Positions 26,018 through 50,194 of a stretch of 64,000 nt of DNA are shown here, piece after piece. The DNA comes from Watersipora subatra (lineage: Eukaryota; Bryozoa; Gymnolaemata; Cheilostomatida; Watersiporidae), in the NCBI RefSeq assembly GCF_963576615.1, contig NC_088708.1, positions 55,353,196 to 55,417,195 on the forward strand. Reading direction: 5' to 3'. The notes beneath the pieces are model-generated. The model did no database searches. It saw only the letters and a program-made list of their open reading frames with translations, and was not told the DNA's origin. A program made the translations under genes and the position numbers. Numbering within the stretch: position 1 is the stretch's first letter; the number at the start of each line of letters is the position of its first letter.

Positions 26018-26325
26018 CGACTCCATTGAAAAATGGTTGAATTGTTGATGAGATTTCGGTACAAGGGTTTGCGACAGTGTTGATGAATAATTTTTGTGAG
26101 TTGTGTGCACATGCGTTTATCATAAATCTTCCAAACAATCGCTCCGCTCGTGTTTGGTCGTGGGAAAATGACTCCATTGAAAAATGGTTAAATTTGTTGA
26201 TGAGATTTCGGAATAAGGGTTTGGGACGGTGTTGAAGAATAATTTTTTTGATTTTTGTGCACATGCATTTATCATAAATCTCCCAAAAAATTGCTGCGCT
26301 CGTGTTTGGTTGGGGGATGATGACT
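26018..26325. repeat. About 150-bp tandem duplication at the 3' end of the mobile element
   Basis: Two units start at GACTCCATTGAAAAATGGTT (26,020 and 26,170) and end in CGCTCGTGTTTGG plus a G-rich tail. The related insert near 58,210-58,330 has one unit. Confidence 0.85.
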
Positions 26326-26997
26326 CCATGAGCACACGCCTATGTAGATCTGCTTATGCAACTGGTGGAAATCATGTTTGTCTACTGATAGGATCATGTC
26401 TGCATGCAGTCAGAGCTATGCAGTCAAATTGTAGACCATGTCAGTTCCTCAATAAGAGAACCATGAAGCCTGTGAATCTGTGCCAAGTGCTATTCTAATT
26501 TGAGATGCAGTTGATTATAATAACCACAAGTACCCAATTCTATTGGTTACATAACTATTGAAAATATTCGGAATTATCTCCCTTGTGTTTGAACAACTGA
26601 CAGAACTTGTAGTTGTTGGTGAAAAATAGCCCTCAGTGACAAGTTTGTCACCAGAATTAGAGAGATGAAAGAATGTTGAGTTTGTGCATGTGAAAAGGTT
26701 TTGAAGTCTTTTATTAGGAAAGTAAACTTGAGATATGTGAGACAACTGTGACAGCAGTGTAACGAAGGAGCAACATCTGCTTAAGGTGTAAAATATGAGG
26801 GATTTAGTTTGATCTGGTAGATCTGTATTTTTGTATCAATCTAAATCACATATTTGTATCTAGTATAACTGCGGGTTGAATGAATGGAAATAATAACTAC
26901 TCACCGCAAGTGACTGGTGTGATTTATCTGTTTTTGCTAATCTATTGGTTTTTATTAACTCTCATAAAACTATAGTTGACAAAGTTAACTAGTCTAT

Positions 26998-27165
26998 GTA
27001 GGTCCCCAACCTCAGATGTTTGTTGGTGGCCTGTACCATGGAGAGGTTTGGGGTGCTAGTCAGGTTCCTCTTCAATGTGTGGTTCCATAATCACAATAAT
27101 CAAGTGAAATTCAGCTGGTAATTTACTTATGATGCCCATTCAGGCTGCATAGACTGTGTTCTTCC
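26998..27165 (-). pseudogene. R2-like retrotransposon fragment (right-arm copy)
   Basis: The complement of the relic at 16,395-16,665. The plus strand shows CCATGGAGAGGTTTGGGGTG and GTCAGGTTCCTCTTCAATG, opposite the left-arm blocks coding HTKPLHG and EEP. It is noncoding today. Confidence 0.75.
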
Positions 27166-27179
27166 TTCACCGTTTACTG

Positions 27180-27545
27180 ACGTATCCCCAAGTTCACCTG
27201 ATTACGCGTGTGTATCCCTCAGTTCACCTCATTATGTGTGTGTATCCCTCAGTTTACCTTATTATGCATGTGTATCCCTCAGTTCACATTATTATGCATG
27301 TGTATTGCTCAGTTCACCTTATTATGCATGTGTATCTCCCAGTTTCCCTTATTATGCATGTGTATCCCCCAGTTCACCTTATTATGCATGTGTATCCCTT
27401 AGTTCACCTTATTATGCATGTGTATCCCCATTTCACCTTATTATGCATGTGTATTCCTCAGTTTACCTTATTATGCATGTGTATCCTTCAGTTTACCTTA
27501 TTATGCATGTGTACCCCTCAGTTCAACCTATTATGCATGCTCGGC
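27180..27545. repeat. 30-bp minisatellite, about 12 units (right-arm copy)
   Basis: Units CAGTTCACCTTATTATGCAT plus GTGTATCCCT, the complement of the left array at 14,640-16,352. Open frames here are period artefacts. Confidence 0.93.
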
Positions 27546-28842
27546 ATTTTATTATAGCGTGAAGAATATTTCAAAATTATGGGTGAACAGTGGTTTAAAT
27601 TAATTGTGAGTTAAATATAGATGGCTCTTTATAAACATATTAATGGTGAACTAAAATAATGAGAAGCTTACTTTTTTGCAGCTGTAAAACCCAAGACATT
27701 TACTCTAAAATAGTAATAACATTTAGTTGAACCTGGCAACAGAGATACGCAGCAGACACCCTGACTCTTTGAAAATAATATTTATTGGAGTTAAATGACT
27801 ATTGTTATTAATCTATAGTTAACTATAGTTATCTATAGTTAACTATAGTTGTAACTTTAGTTACATATAGTTATGTTAACTATACTGAGTCTTGGAAAGT
27901 ATTCACTGATGTATGTTTTGACTTTAATTTATCATAACCATGACACCATCAAGACCAAAAAACAATATTCAACAATTTCCAAGTGTGCAAATTATCAGTA
28001 CGAAATCTAAAAACAAAAAACAATGACAAAGCAAAAGAGGAAAGGAAAATAAAATAAAACATACCTATTAGTTTCCTCAACTCACTTCACTAGATAAAAA
28101 TCAAAACATGACTCTTAGCTAAGGCTGACCATAAACTGGGCAGCAATCCATGGTCTACTAGAACAAATGTTGTAGCTAGCGCAATGAAGAGTACAGGTGT
28201 GTGCAAAATACAGCTGTACTTTAGATGTACTCTGTAGCTAGCCTATGTTAAGTACACCACAATAAAAGTATATGTTTGTAAGTTTACTACTTCTAAATTC
28301 AAATTAGAATTGCTGATATACATAAAACCCTCTGATGTTAAGTTGTCTCGGGTAAATATAATTATCAATGTCAATAATGATGCCATGGCGGATTTATTAA
28401 GCACCACATTAGGAAAACTGCTACGTAGTTTAACCAATGTGGTGTTTGGAAAACCTGTCTATTAGTTTTAATATGGCTTTAATGCATTTATTTGTGTACA
28501 GTGTATACTTCTCACATTCTAAGTGATAACGGTTTATTTCTTGATTATGTGAGTACATTGACAAAATAACAACTTTTCAAGGTTTGTTAGTATCATGTTT
28601 TGTGTACAATACACAAATAGCCATTATTTAGAGAGGATTATAGCCTTATATAAGGCTGTCACCTGAATTCGTGATTTATGTTCTTTAAAAAGTCAATGAA
28701 GCAAGTCAAATGCTTGCCGTCATATCTACTCTCAAGCGTAAAAGGTTTTAGCGACATAACTTTTAGCGACATGCATGTTATAAGGTACAAATAACTGTGG
28801 CATCCTTGGGTGTTCAGAGTTTGCTGTCTGCCTCACTACGTG
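27546..28842. other. 5' flank of the complete cellulase gene
   Basis: No gene seen. It contains a short iterated TATAGTTAACTATAGTT block at 27,812-27,880 and is the inverted partner of 12,882-14,082 plus the region flanking the SINE-like insert. Confidence 0.6.
28779..28785 (+). promoter_or_regulatory. TATA-like element upstream of the complete cellulase gene
   Basis: TATAAGG lies 58 bases before the start codon, inside ATGCATGTTATAAGGTACAA, which is conserved with the left copy. If used, the 5' leader would be about 30 bases. Confidence 0.4.
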
Positions 28843-40086
<11,244 letters not shown>

Positions 40087-40689
40087 GTTTATTCACACAT
40101 GCTGCATATAAAATGTCTTATGTAAAATAATGATATAAAATAGCTATGAGTGAATCTGATGGTTCAGAGCATCTGGTTCTCTCTGTCAAGTTCTGTTCCA
40201 GAACTTTCGCCTTCCCATGTTGATAATTTCATTTGTTGTTTGTCCGCAGGGCCATAAAATGGACTACAGTTTACCTTCTGTATTGTCAATGGAGGTATAA
40301 TAATGGCAATGTCTGAACATTTTGATGGTTTTGGTACAGACCACTTCATTATTATTAAACTTAATTTTTCTGTTGAATAATTTGTAACGTTTTTGTACGC
40401 TTGAGTGCTGCACTACCCAAAAAACAGGTCAAGGACAAACAGAAATTATTGTTCTCATAGCTATGTAGCCAACTATCTATAATCAGTTAACTAAACAACT
40501 ATGCTATGGGCAAAGCTTCATTACTGCGCAATCTTTTAGCTAATACATTTGTGGAAATTGGTTTAAGTGTCTTATCATAACACTGAGAAAGTTCATTTCT
40601 TAATATAATGATGAGTATATTGTTACAAATCCTAATTTTCAGGTAAGGGCGGCTAAGTATTTCTTACCATCATGGGCAGGATTTTTACC

Positions 40690-40850
40690 CTAAGAGCTAG
40701 AGCAATAGCTGAACTTAGCATAACCCTAAAAGCTATAGCTTACCTATATAACCGTAAGAGCTATAACTTGTCTTTATAACCCTAAGAGCTATAGTAATAA
40801 CTCCAGTCATTGCAACCCTAAGAGCTATAGCATTAGCTTGTTTGTATTGT
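40690..40850. repeat. About 40-bp tandem repeat in the 3' flank of the cellulase gene
   Basis: Four to five degenerate units built on AACCCTAAGAGCTATAGC. The inverted counterpart is at about 57,995-58,140. Confidence 0.75.
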
Positions 40851-42505
40851 CTGTAGGCTTGCTACACTTTGGAGAAAGCAGTTAGCCCTATACGATGGAA
40901 ATGACAGGCACTCTGGACTAACCTTCAGAGGTCATCTGCAGAGACATAACATTCATTTAACTATATTATTCTAACTTTCTTGTAATTCTGTCATACAATT
41001 CTTTCCTCTTCCTTAAGGATCATTTCTTTCAAAAAAAATTTTTTTAAAGAAGTATTGTCATTTCACCTTACTACTGCTAATGTTTTACCATAGATAGAAA
41101 CACATTCATTATATTCTTAAAGTAAATATTTTAACTATAACAGTTTCTTAATCCGTAATTAATTAATATATAAATATTCTATTGGCAGTACTGATCAACT
41201 TCAATTTGTATATTTGATGGCAGCATGATCTAGTCCTAGCTTATACTCTGCTTTTCCAAGACGTATTCATCTCAAAATTCCATTTAAAATCTGCTGAACC
41301 TGGTAGTCATGAGAATGACACTAGTGATAACTCTAGTCGCTATTAAGTGTACATTGATGTATCTGGAAAGGTACATATGTCTGAAATCCATATCAGCATA
41401 AGTGCCTGTAGCATGTCAGATGTGTTTTATTGTTAGCAACAACAGTATAGTGGCGTTTAATATCACTTTACACTTCACCTATTTGACATTTTACTTTACA
41501 TGTATCTTGTTTAATCACTCTATTTACTATCATAACTACCTGCATAGGTTAACTGATGACATCAATATTACTCTCTAAATGAGGTATTGGCTTTAAAATT
41601 TAGAAAGCAAATTAGTAAGAACTGCCAATCAATAGAACAAGCATGATATCTCAAAACAAAAATAAGGTGGGAAGAGGCAATTTATTTTAACTTTTGTAAG
41701 CATTGAAACTGTGTGAGTGGTCACCATTACATATTAAAGACTCAGTTGGCAGCCATGACCTCATGACTAAACTATTTAGTAGCTTTGGAATTGGTAAAAC
41801 ATTAACAATAGCAGTACTACTACCATGAAGTTTATGAAGTCCCTACTAAAATTAAAGTCTACATTTAATTTTGCCCAACTTTGTGAATAACTTGTAATTT
41901 CCAATAAACAAAATATATTTTGTGTGCAATGCTTGAACCCAATATTAGGAGTTGTGATTCCTTGTTGCTTTTATTTTATGTTGTAGATAATTCCTACCAT
42001 TTTGCAGATAAATGAAGGGCTAATAATAGGGCATTTCACAATATAGTTAATTGCATTTTATTTACTTTAGTTTAATAGAATTCAAACCAAGATTTTTCTT
42101 TTTGGCCTCGAATTTTGGTCAAAACACAAAGACTCAAAATCAAACGATGGAGACTGAAAAATTGTAATTAACCGTCAATGTTTGCGTTAGCAGGTGGTTA
42201 ATCATATATCTAAATTTAAACTTCAAAATGCAAAACATCAAAATATGTTAATTTCAATTTTTTGTTGTTAAGTCTGTGTATATTATTGTATTCAAATGGA
42301 TCATTTTGTAGTAACCATTTTTATGAATGCGTAAGGATTTCAGAGTGTAGAGGTACTAACCATGCCAAGATTGCAACAGGCAGCAACTGCGTCGGCCAAC
42401 TGACCAATTACTGATGCACTTGAAAACAGATGAAATATTTTCTCACTTTTTTGACATTCATGTTTTCTTCACTGAGTCAGAAGTGCGAAGATGTATGCAT
42501 AAACA

Positions 42506-45500
42506 TGCTTAATTCTCAAATCCTGCAAATTGTTCTGTTTTATATGATGAATAAAAGTTATCTTGAAATGTTTCTCTCTTTAAAACTCACCTTAAAGTAG
42601 ACAATGCATAATAAGAACAGTATCCAGCATAAGCTCCTAGTTATAGTCGCTATAAAAATGGTCAAGTTTGAGAAACGCCAGAGACGCTGAAGTAGCGCTA
42701 ACAGCTGTAGCCGTGTAAACGTGCTGGCAGCTGTGTTAACAATTAGCATTTACAAGTTGACATTCATCGTTGGGACCAGATGAGAAGTTGTAGCGAAGGG
42801 AACACAACATGATCCACAAAAATGGTATAAAAATCGCAATGCACAGCCCTAACAATTATGTCACATATTTTTACTGTAAATAAAAATTTCAAATCTGTGA
42901 GTTTGTAATCAATCTAGTCTTGAAAAAAATTTAATACAAATAAGATATTGCAGATATAAATAATAGCATCCTAATAATAAGAATAAAAATATATATTTCT
43001 AAGAACCTTATATTAGTAATCGTAAACAAGGAGGCTGCATAGCAGAGTAATGATCTACAGTACAAAACAATAGTTTAACAAAAAGAGAAGATATTAAGGG
43101 CACAGACATGCTTGTCCAACTCGAACAATTCACAAAATCTACGTTGGAAGTAAAAGTGAGCAATATTAACGGCACAGACATAATATGTCCTTGATGATGG
43201 TTGATAGAGGCGTTGTTAGCCAAAACTTAGCAATTCAGGGGTCAATAGTTCACATGTGCAAGGCTGAGTTGTTTTTATATAATTTTAATGAGTTGATATG
43301 TAGACTCATGGATCCATCACTTGTAATGATGACTTGGCAGATAAAGGACTTTTATCACTGCGTCACCGATTGTATCATTGTTTTCTAAGCTAGTAATTTA
43401 AGTGGAGGTACAAGTCACAGCTTAATAAATGTGAAAGACTTGTTTTCAAAATGTTTTGGTGACAAAAGAATGAAAAGGCATGCGAAAGTCTTATTGAACC
43501 CTAGTTTAGGAGTAGCTATTGTTTGCATTGTTGATCCTAGAATGAGCAGACAGAGTGAAATGAGTGAGCAATAAGGAAACTGTTCTGAGGGAAGATTAAG
43601 TAGAGGGAACACGAACCACTGGGTTATGTTAAGTCACTCCCTAAGAAAAAAAGCTATGCACACATTTCAACGGCTCTTAAAAAGCCTGTAGAGGAATAAT
43701 TTGCAAACACAGATGTGAAGGTGGCCCATCAGTAGGTGTAGCTAAACAGAGAACAGAGGAAGTGTTTGAAAGTGATGTTATGAAAGTACACTAAGATGGT
43801 AACTCAACTTGTATATGCAAGGCTGAGCTTCTATGTTCATATGATGGGTCTGTTGACAAGTGAGATGCTCCTCTCATAATGGGGAATGGCAGCTGTAATT
43901 CTTTCAGAGCTAGTGAAAGTGATTACATGTATTTAAAATGTATATTATTCACCTTTTGTGATGGTGATACTTTTTCATCTCAAAGTGATTTAAAATTCAA
44001 TTTATTGTCTAAAAAGATGATAAATAGAAGATTGTTTTTTATACTGACAACCTACCTCTATTTCTATTAGTGTTTTGGCTATTCATTTAAGATACTCTCT
44101 AAGCTGACCAAGTGGTATGTATAAAAACCAACATATTTAAGTGCGCCTTTCAGTAAGATTACCTTTGATCTATGAATAGATTGGTCACTGCACCCAAAGT
44201 TTCATGTAGCTTAAAAACCCACAAGCACTCTATTCATTAAATCTTAATTTCATAGATAAATCACAAGTGTACACAGTTGGGTTAGTAGCAATCACACTTA
44301 GGCAAATTGAGAAGGTAACCAATACCAATCCACTGTACAAATTGTAGCATTCACACACTAGCCTTCTAACACTAGCTACATGTAGCTTCGTTCGTTTACT
44401 TTAGAAATTAATAGTCAGAATGCCCAGTGTGAAAATTGTGCATTATTATGTAACCGTTTGGAGGGCTTGCTTGTGGGTCACATGGTGCTGTCACCGGTGG
44501 TTGGTCAGCAGGGTCTCTTATAGGGTCAGTAGGGTAATCTTGTGTCCACCAATAGGGTCCAAAGTGACTCAATATTCCCCGCTTGCCTGTTGTTTGTTAT
44601 GTCTAGGCTGTCAGTAGGTTTTGAACCATCTAAAGCTTTACTACGCATTTTACATTTTTTATGTAGGCTTTCATATATCACTTTATATACCTACCTATGA
44701 CATCATGATATTGCTCATGCGATTTATTAGCATGGCAAAGGTAAATATTATGCACCATTATTTAGCAATTATCTTTGCATACATCATTCTCACCTCATAC
44801 GTATGCTCTGTATATTTCTATTCTTTATTTTATCATGTATAATGTATTTTACATGTGACAACATATATTTCACATTTTACTATATGTAATCTTGTGAAAT
44901 CTTATTTTAGATTTCACGGTGGTATTGGTGACTAATAAATACATAGCATTCATCACTACCAGCAGTGACGTCGATTTATCTCCAAATAATTCCGCAACCC
45001 ACACCAGATGGCATAACACAATTTGCTACACAAATACTGCTGACTTACAGAACAATTTTTATGACATAAATCTCATTGATGATTGATTTATTAAAACATT
45101 AATGAAAATATAGCCATAGACTACCTCGCCTTAGCTTATCAGAACTGAACACACAATTGTTTTCACACAATTTTAAAGATCCACCCTGTTGAATGATCAC
45201 TGTTCATGGATGAGTCACCCTTAAAATACATAGATCCAAAATGTAACTAAAAAGTACTCATATTATCACAAAGCAACAACACTGACAATTATAAATTTAA
45301 AGTAAGAGTATACTTCTACTTCTGTTAATGATAGAACGACAGAAAAACCAAGGGAGTAAAATAAAGGTGCACAGTCAGACATTCTGCAATACATGCTAAC
45401 GACCTTCATATATTGTTACGTTCTAACAAAATTGATCTTTGAGATAATCAGCCTAGTTTGAGTCATGGACAAGAGCTAATAGACGCTAGGATGGTGTCCT

Positions 45501-45869
45501 ACCATTTTAACAAAAACTTTTTGTTGGTGAGCGACCTGAGAGATCTCTGGTCATGTCACTAATTAGAAGAATCTTACATTATGTAAACCGCAATTATGTT
45601 AATAACAATTAAATATAACATCACCATTTAAACTGTTAAAGTTTATACCAGCTCTATTGCATGAATAACTTTTTGCAGTGACTTAAAGATTCAGTAAGCT
45701 AGTGTTGCTCACATTTGACAACATTAATTAAGTTATTGGTTTCTGTAAGCTGACAAAAGAGTATGTAGCACTTTTTTGCATAGGTAGCTGAGTCATAGCT
45801 GACTCGTAGAAGCGTTTGATTACCTTATCTAACTGTTCTATGGTCATCTCTATCTGCTTCCTCGTTGTG
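42506..45869. other. Spacer of inverted repeat B, no gene recognised
   Basis: AT-rich sequence with only short open frames that lack splice or homology support. A minus-strand stretch at 45,931-45,728 (RKQIEMTIEQLDKVIKRF) could form a helix but has no recognisable partner exon. Confidence 0.5.
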
Positions 45870-46417
45870 AATAATGCAATTAAATTTAACTTCGCACATT
45901 TAACTCGGTGGAGAAAAAAGGGATGTGACAAAAGTGAAAAAATATTCCATATGTTTTCAAGTACATCGGTAATATGTCAATTGGCCAATGCAGCTGCTGC
46001 CTGCTGCAATCTTGACATGGTTAGGTTTATTGGTGCCTTACTCTGTACAAAGGTTCTACTAGATTCGTACCTTTTTGCTAATTAATGCTCTCACTAGTGT
46101 CCCTTTTAGTACCCTTACACTCAGAAATCCTTAAACATCCATAAAAATGGTTACTACAAAATGATTCATCTGTATACAATAACTATACATTGACTTAACA
46201 ACAAAAAACTGTAACTAACATTTTTCAATGTTTCGCATTTTTAAGTTTAAATTTTAATGTATGATTAACTGCCTGCTAACACAAACATTGATGGTTAATT
46301 ACAATTTTTCAGTCTCGATCGTTTTATTTTGAGTCTTTGTGTTTTGACCAAGATTCGAGCCCGAAAAAAAAACTCTTGGTTTGATTTCCAGCAAACTAAA
46401 AGCAATAAAATGGAGTT

Positions 46418-46648
46418 TGTTTTATATGCAGGCATCTCCCATGAGCCTGACTATGTTACCGGAACTTAGGCAATGAAAACCAGATAGGTTTTAGATGGCA
46501 AAATCCTCTCAAACAAACTTGCAGGATTATGTACATGTAGGTGTATAAGCTTATTGAGGTCCCTGTGTATTTACGTTCAAGAGTTAATTGGAAAGCCTTC
46601 TTTTTCCTGTTTCGAGCTAGTGAAGGCGTAGTGGGTGCTTATAAAACA
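46418..46648 (+). repeat. 5' LTR
   Basis: Begins TGTTTTATATGCAGGCATCT. It contains CAGATAGGTTTTAGATGGCA, GGTTAATTGGA-like sequence and a TATAAAA box near the end, all shared with the 3' LTR. Confidence 0.82.
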
Positions 46649-47680
46649 TGGCGTCATAGACAAAGGTGATTTGCGGAGGATAATGATAGTGTTGTCAGTG
46701 TTTAGTGCTCAAACTGTTGCGTGGACATCTGAGATTGGTGTAAGGAAAAGTGATACAGTCTTTAGTGACAGTGTTACAGAAATTAATTACCTACTCATTT
46801 CAGGAAGAGCGAGGGTAAGTGTTTCGATAGCTTTTGTGCAGTAATCCACGTAGCGGCGTTCGTTAATTTTAAACCATGGCCCTATTCAGGTTTAATGCCA
46901 AGGACTTTCCTAGTTTAGTTATTGACTCTAAGAGTGCATCTGATTATTATACATGTAAGTCGTGACTATAAGAACTTAATTGATGTGTAGAACTTACCAA
47001 ATGGGGATGGGTAAGGCTGAAGGAGGTCAGGTTAACTTTAGCGGTCGCCATAAACTGCTTGCACTGTTGAGTGCTATAGGTAAGGATGGTCATGAGGCTT
47101 AACAGTCTGTAGGATTTAGTTTAGAGTTTCATGATTTTGCTTATGAGCAGTCCATGGAACACCTAAATAGAATTTATGGTGGAGAGAAAACAGTATATGT
47201 TAGGACTCTGAAATTTGTTGTGTTCTCAAGCATGTGATGAAAATGAAAGCCATTATATGTTAAAGTTGAGAAACTTAGCAGGAGTTTACACTTGGGTGGT
47301 GATGATATCAGGAACGATTTTGCTCTTGCGATAGCTGGTAATTGACTCAGAGAGTCAGCGCTACGTAGGCAATTAATGCAGAAAAGGGATTTATATTGGG
47401 CAAGATTAACTGACACTCTCAGAGCTGGGCAACTTGCTCGTGATGCAGAAGCACTACTAAAAATGCTAAGATTAAAGCTACCAGTACTGAGGTTTTAGAA
47501 GTAGTGGCCATCCATTGTTCTAGGCAACCTGAAACAAAACTACAAGCACTAGTCGTTACACAAGTGAAGGTGCAGAAGTTCATAGACTTTCTCAGAAGGG
47601 GTGTAAGGACTATTATGAAAGTCCTCAGAACCATTCCTAGCACAATCAATAATTGACTGTGCTAGGACTGGTTCTGAGGA
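46649..47680 (+). pseudogene. Decayed gag-like region of the LTR element
   Basis: Plus-strand frames with stops read blocks such as EQSMEHLNRIYGGEKTVYV, GGDDIRNDFALAIAGN, ALRRQLMQKRDLYWARL and LARDAEALLKMLRLK between about 47,130 and 47,480. An 'IRD.....G.....RR.LL' pattern is usual for gag of Ty3/mag-like elements. At least four in-frame stops occur. There is no clear zinc knuckle, although CICSRHF near 47,785 may be its remnant. Confidence 0.55.
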
Positions 47681-47873
47681 CTCTCAGGAACAAGATCTTA
47701 ACAGGTACCACTATGATAGAAGTTGCAGTAGCGAAAGTGACCGGAATATGAACAGAGATTCAGATAAAAGAGACAGGGCCTACTGCATATGTTCCCGTCA
47801 TTTTAGTGGGAGTGTTAGATTTTTTTCTTCTAGTCCTAAATGACTAGAAGATAAGATAGTAAAAACATTAAAG

Positions 47874-48113
47874 GTGAATGTTATTGAAGTTGATTTTGTG
47901 CTTGATACAGGGGCTGAGGTTTCAACAGTAACCGAAAAAACAGCCAACAGGTTAGATTTACAGTTAAGAGCACCATCCACGGTTTTGACTGCAGTAGATG
48001 GTTCTGAGTTAAAGGTAGTAGGTAAAAAAGAGGTTAAGTTGAGATGTAGACACAGATCTATGGTTACTCAGGTTCATGTTATAAAAGGATTGAGCCAAAG
48101 CTTTTCGGCATAA
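47874..48113 (+). CDS. Retrotransposon aspartic protease domain fragment
   Basis: An open frame of 79 residues with the retropepsin catalytic signature VDFVLDTGAEVSTV (D at about residue 11) and a downstream VVGKKEVKLRC strand, as in Ty3-like proteases that mature the gag-pol polyprotein. The second hydrophobic-Gly motif (HVIKGLS) is near the end. The frame stops at 48,111-48,113. About 110 bases later the foldback element interrupts the retrotransposon, and no reverse transcriptase follows on the far side. It is a remnant rather than a working enzyme. Confidence 0.8.
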   Translation: MNVIEVDFVLDTGAEVSTVTEKTANRLDLQLRAPSTVLTAVDGSELKVVGKKEVKLRCRHRSMVTQVHVIKGLSQSFSA

Positions 48114-49307
48114 ATGAGTTGAGGCAGCTGAAATTGTTAGCTTTTTAAAATGCATTATGTACGAAAGGTTTTAAGTCAGTTATTTTGTTGCCTCCTAGGC
48201 CTATCATTGCTGGTCTATGTTGACATCATAGATATATATATACCTAGATTGGCCAATAGGGAAAAAGCCTGTCAGACTTAAATAGCATGACGTAATGTCA
48301 TTGTATTGTACCTCACGCTTGACTGCACTGCTGGTAACAATGAAGCTTGTGAGGAAAATTTGACAAAATCACATTTATTTTCACATAAAAACTTTCTTGG
48401 ATACATAATCCAGTAAACTAAAGCAATTCTGTGATAATGTCTAATAACCACCTTAGATTAAAACTATAAAAGTTATGAATTGTTGCGAACAAGTCATGAG
48501 CCATCAGGGCTTTATTTGCCACCCTCTCCTATTCCCATTCTCTCTTTTCCCTTTCTCCAAAGAAGAAGTGAGAAGGGGAAAAGAGAGAAGGGAGAAAAGA
48601 GAGGGACGGCAAATAGCCCACCCACTCAAAGATCCAGACCCTGGCTAGGTGAATAGACTAATATCATGTTGAACTAAACATGACAAAATATGATGAGCCT
48701 GTGAAGTTTTGATCTGATCAGGGAAATGGAACCAACGGCTTTCTTAGCTAGAGCTGGAACAAGACCAAGGAATGCATGGTCAGACTAGACTCGGGGTCAT
48801 CAATGAGGGCCAAGATCGGGTCGAACCGGGTCAGCACGATTTTTTATTCATTTAAGGTTAAGAGATAGTTCCATTACAGCCTAATGTTGTTACATCAATA
48901 AACTAAGATAAAAGAAACAATTATCACACCAATCATTGTATATTTGTGGCTTGGTTTATAGATGCAATCTACAATTTATGGCTAGACATTGGTGGATCAA
49001 TGCTATTCAATGGGTGATAGATTAATGGCATGATTTGGCTAGTGTTGTTATTACAAATTTTATTTTCAACTGCTATTATAATCAACAAGAGATTAATTAA
49101 GAAATACTTTACAAATATAGAAACAGATAACCCAGCATAGTGGAAAACAAAAATCTATCACTTCCCTAAAACTTCTGGTATTAGTGAAAGAAACTGAAAA
49201 TAAAATAATTTTGCTGGATTAAAGGTTCTTAGACGCGCTTTTAAATTCCTCAGGATGCCCTCGTTGTAAATGCCTCAATAGTATTGAGACGGATCGTTCT
49301 TTGTAGC

Positions 49308-50194
49308 TTAAAGGTTGACTTGCAAAAAAATTCACATTACAGTTATTTGGTACCAAACTATTCACCATATTTTACTCTGTTGTGTTGTAGGTGCCAAATA
49401 CATGGAAAGATGATTACAAGCATTTAAAAGCTCAAAAATGAAAAGCCGCCGTAGATTGGAATCTCTTTATTTCGAGGACGTAGTCATTACAGTTTGGTTA
49501 TCGTCTTGTCACGTGATGTTCTCACGTGAATTGAAAAGCCAATAAAAAGTTAAATATAAAACTTATCGTAGCACTAGTTTATGACAAACACTTCGGGTTT
49601 TACCGTATACCCCGTATCAAATATAGATGCTCGCTACTTCGCAGTTTTGTTTCGGCATTATTCAATCGTCAAGTCGTCATCTGATCGAGTGACCCAATAT
49701 TTCGAAAATAATTTTTGCAGCATTTTTTGATTATCACAAGTGACCAACAGGCTCGTCATGATCATCAGACAATGATATGTACTCCTTCGAGCTGAGGTTA
49801 AAAAGTTTAACGATCTTTTACGGTAAGTTATAAGATATCAGTGCTAAAAGTGACAGCGTTACGATGACGATAAAACAGAGACATAAGAACAATAGACATG
49901 GTTTTATTGAATGCGTGAAGTATATTTATAAAAATATTTTGACTAATGAGGTTGCATGAAAGTGTAAACAGAAACCATCCTGTAACAACTACGTCCTATT
50001 TGAGCCGTTTAGGAAAGCGAATCCAAACTACGGCAGTCTCATGCGGCTTCGATTAACTGTTCGTTTTTTAACTTTTATAAGCTTGTAATCACATTTCCAC
50101 ATATTTGGCACCTACAACACAACAGAGTAAGACATGGTGAATCTTTTGATACCAAATAACTGTAATGTGAATTTTATTGCAAGTCAACCTTTAA
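49308..50194. mobile_element. Kolobok-like MITE, copy 2 (TTAA target site)
   Basis: TTAA at 49,308-49,311 and 50,191-50,194 encloses about 879 bp with terminal inverted repeats AGGTTGACTTGCA. Its left half matches the complement of the right end of the 4.07-kb transposon (GATTGGAATCTCTT, TCTTGTCACGTGATGTTCTC). Its right half matches the complement of the left end. It is thus an internal-deletion derivative lying in opposite orientation. Confidence 0.88.

Larger units (their letters stand above)
24363..26325. mobile_element. Unclassified mobile element, copy 1 (Helitron-like features)
   Basis: The sequence from AGAAATTCCCCTGTCATACA (24,368) to the CGTGTTTGGTxGxGGGA motif near 26,315 matches, in inverse orientation, the shorter insert at 58,206-59,645. 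Shared blocks include AAACTTCCAGAC-like sequence near 25,410, GTTCTACTATCTGTCGCAC at 25,790 and TATCATAAATCT at 26,120. The 3' part holds a tandem pair of about 150 bp. No terminal inverted repeat was seen. Minus-strand open frames lie at 25,083-24,787 and in a Cys-rich stretch about 24,715-24,545 (CTRCNGKHF, CHTCQQVPC). Their function is unknown. Confidence 0.6.

Noticed and set aside
45728..46085. Possible gene near the inner end of repeat B's right arm (charged helical open frame)
   Set aside because: No partner exon, no recognisable motif, and the paired left-arm sequence does not keep the frame.
48227..48697. Repeat interpreted as an LTR
   Set aside because: Its second copy is inverted, not direct, and is interrupted by a TTAA element, so a foldback element fits better.
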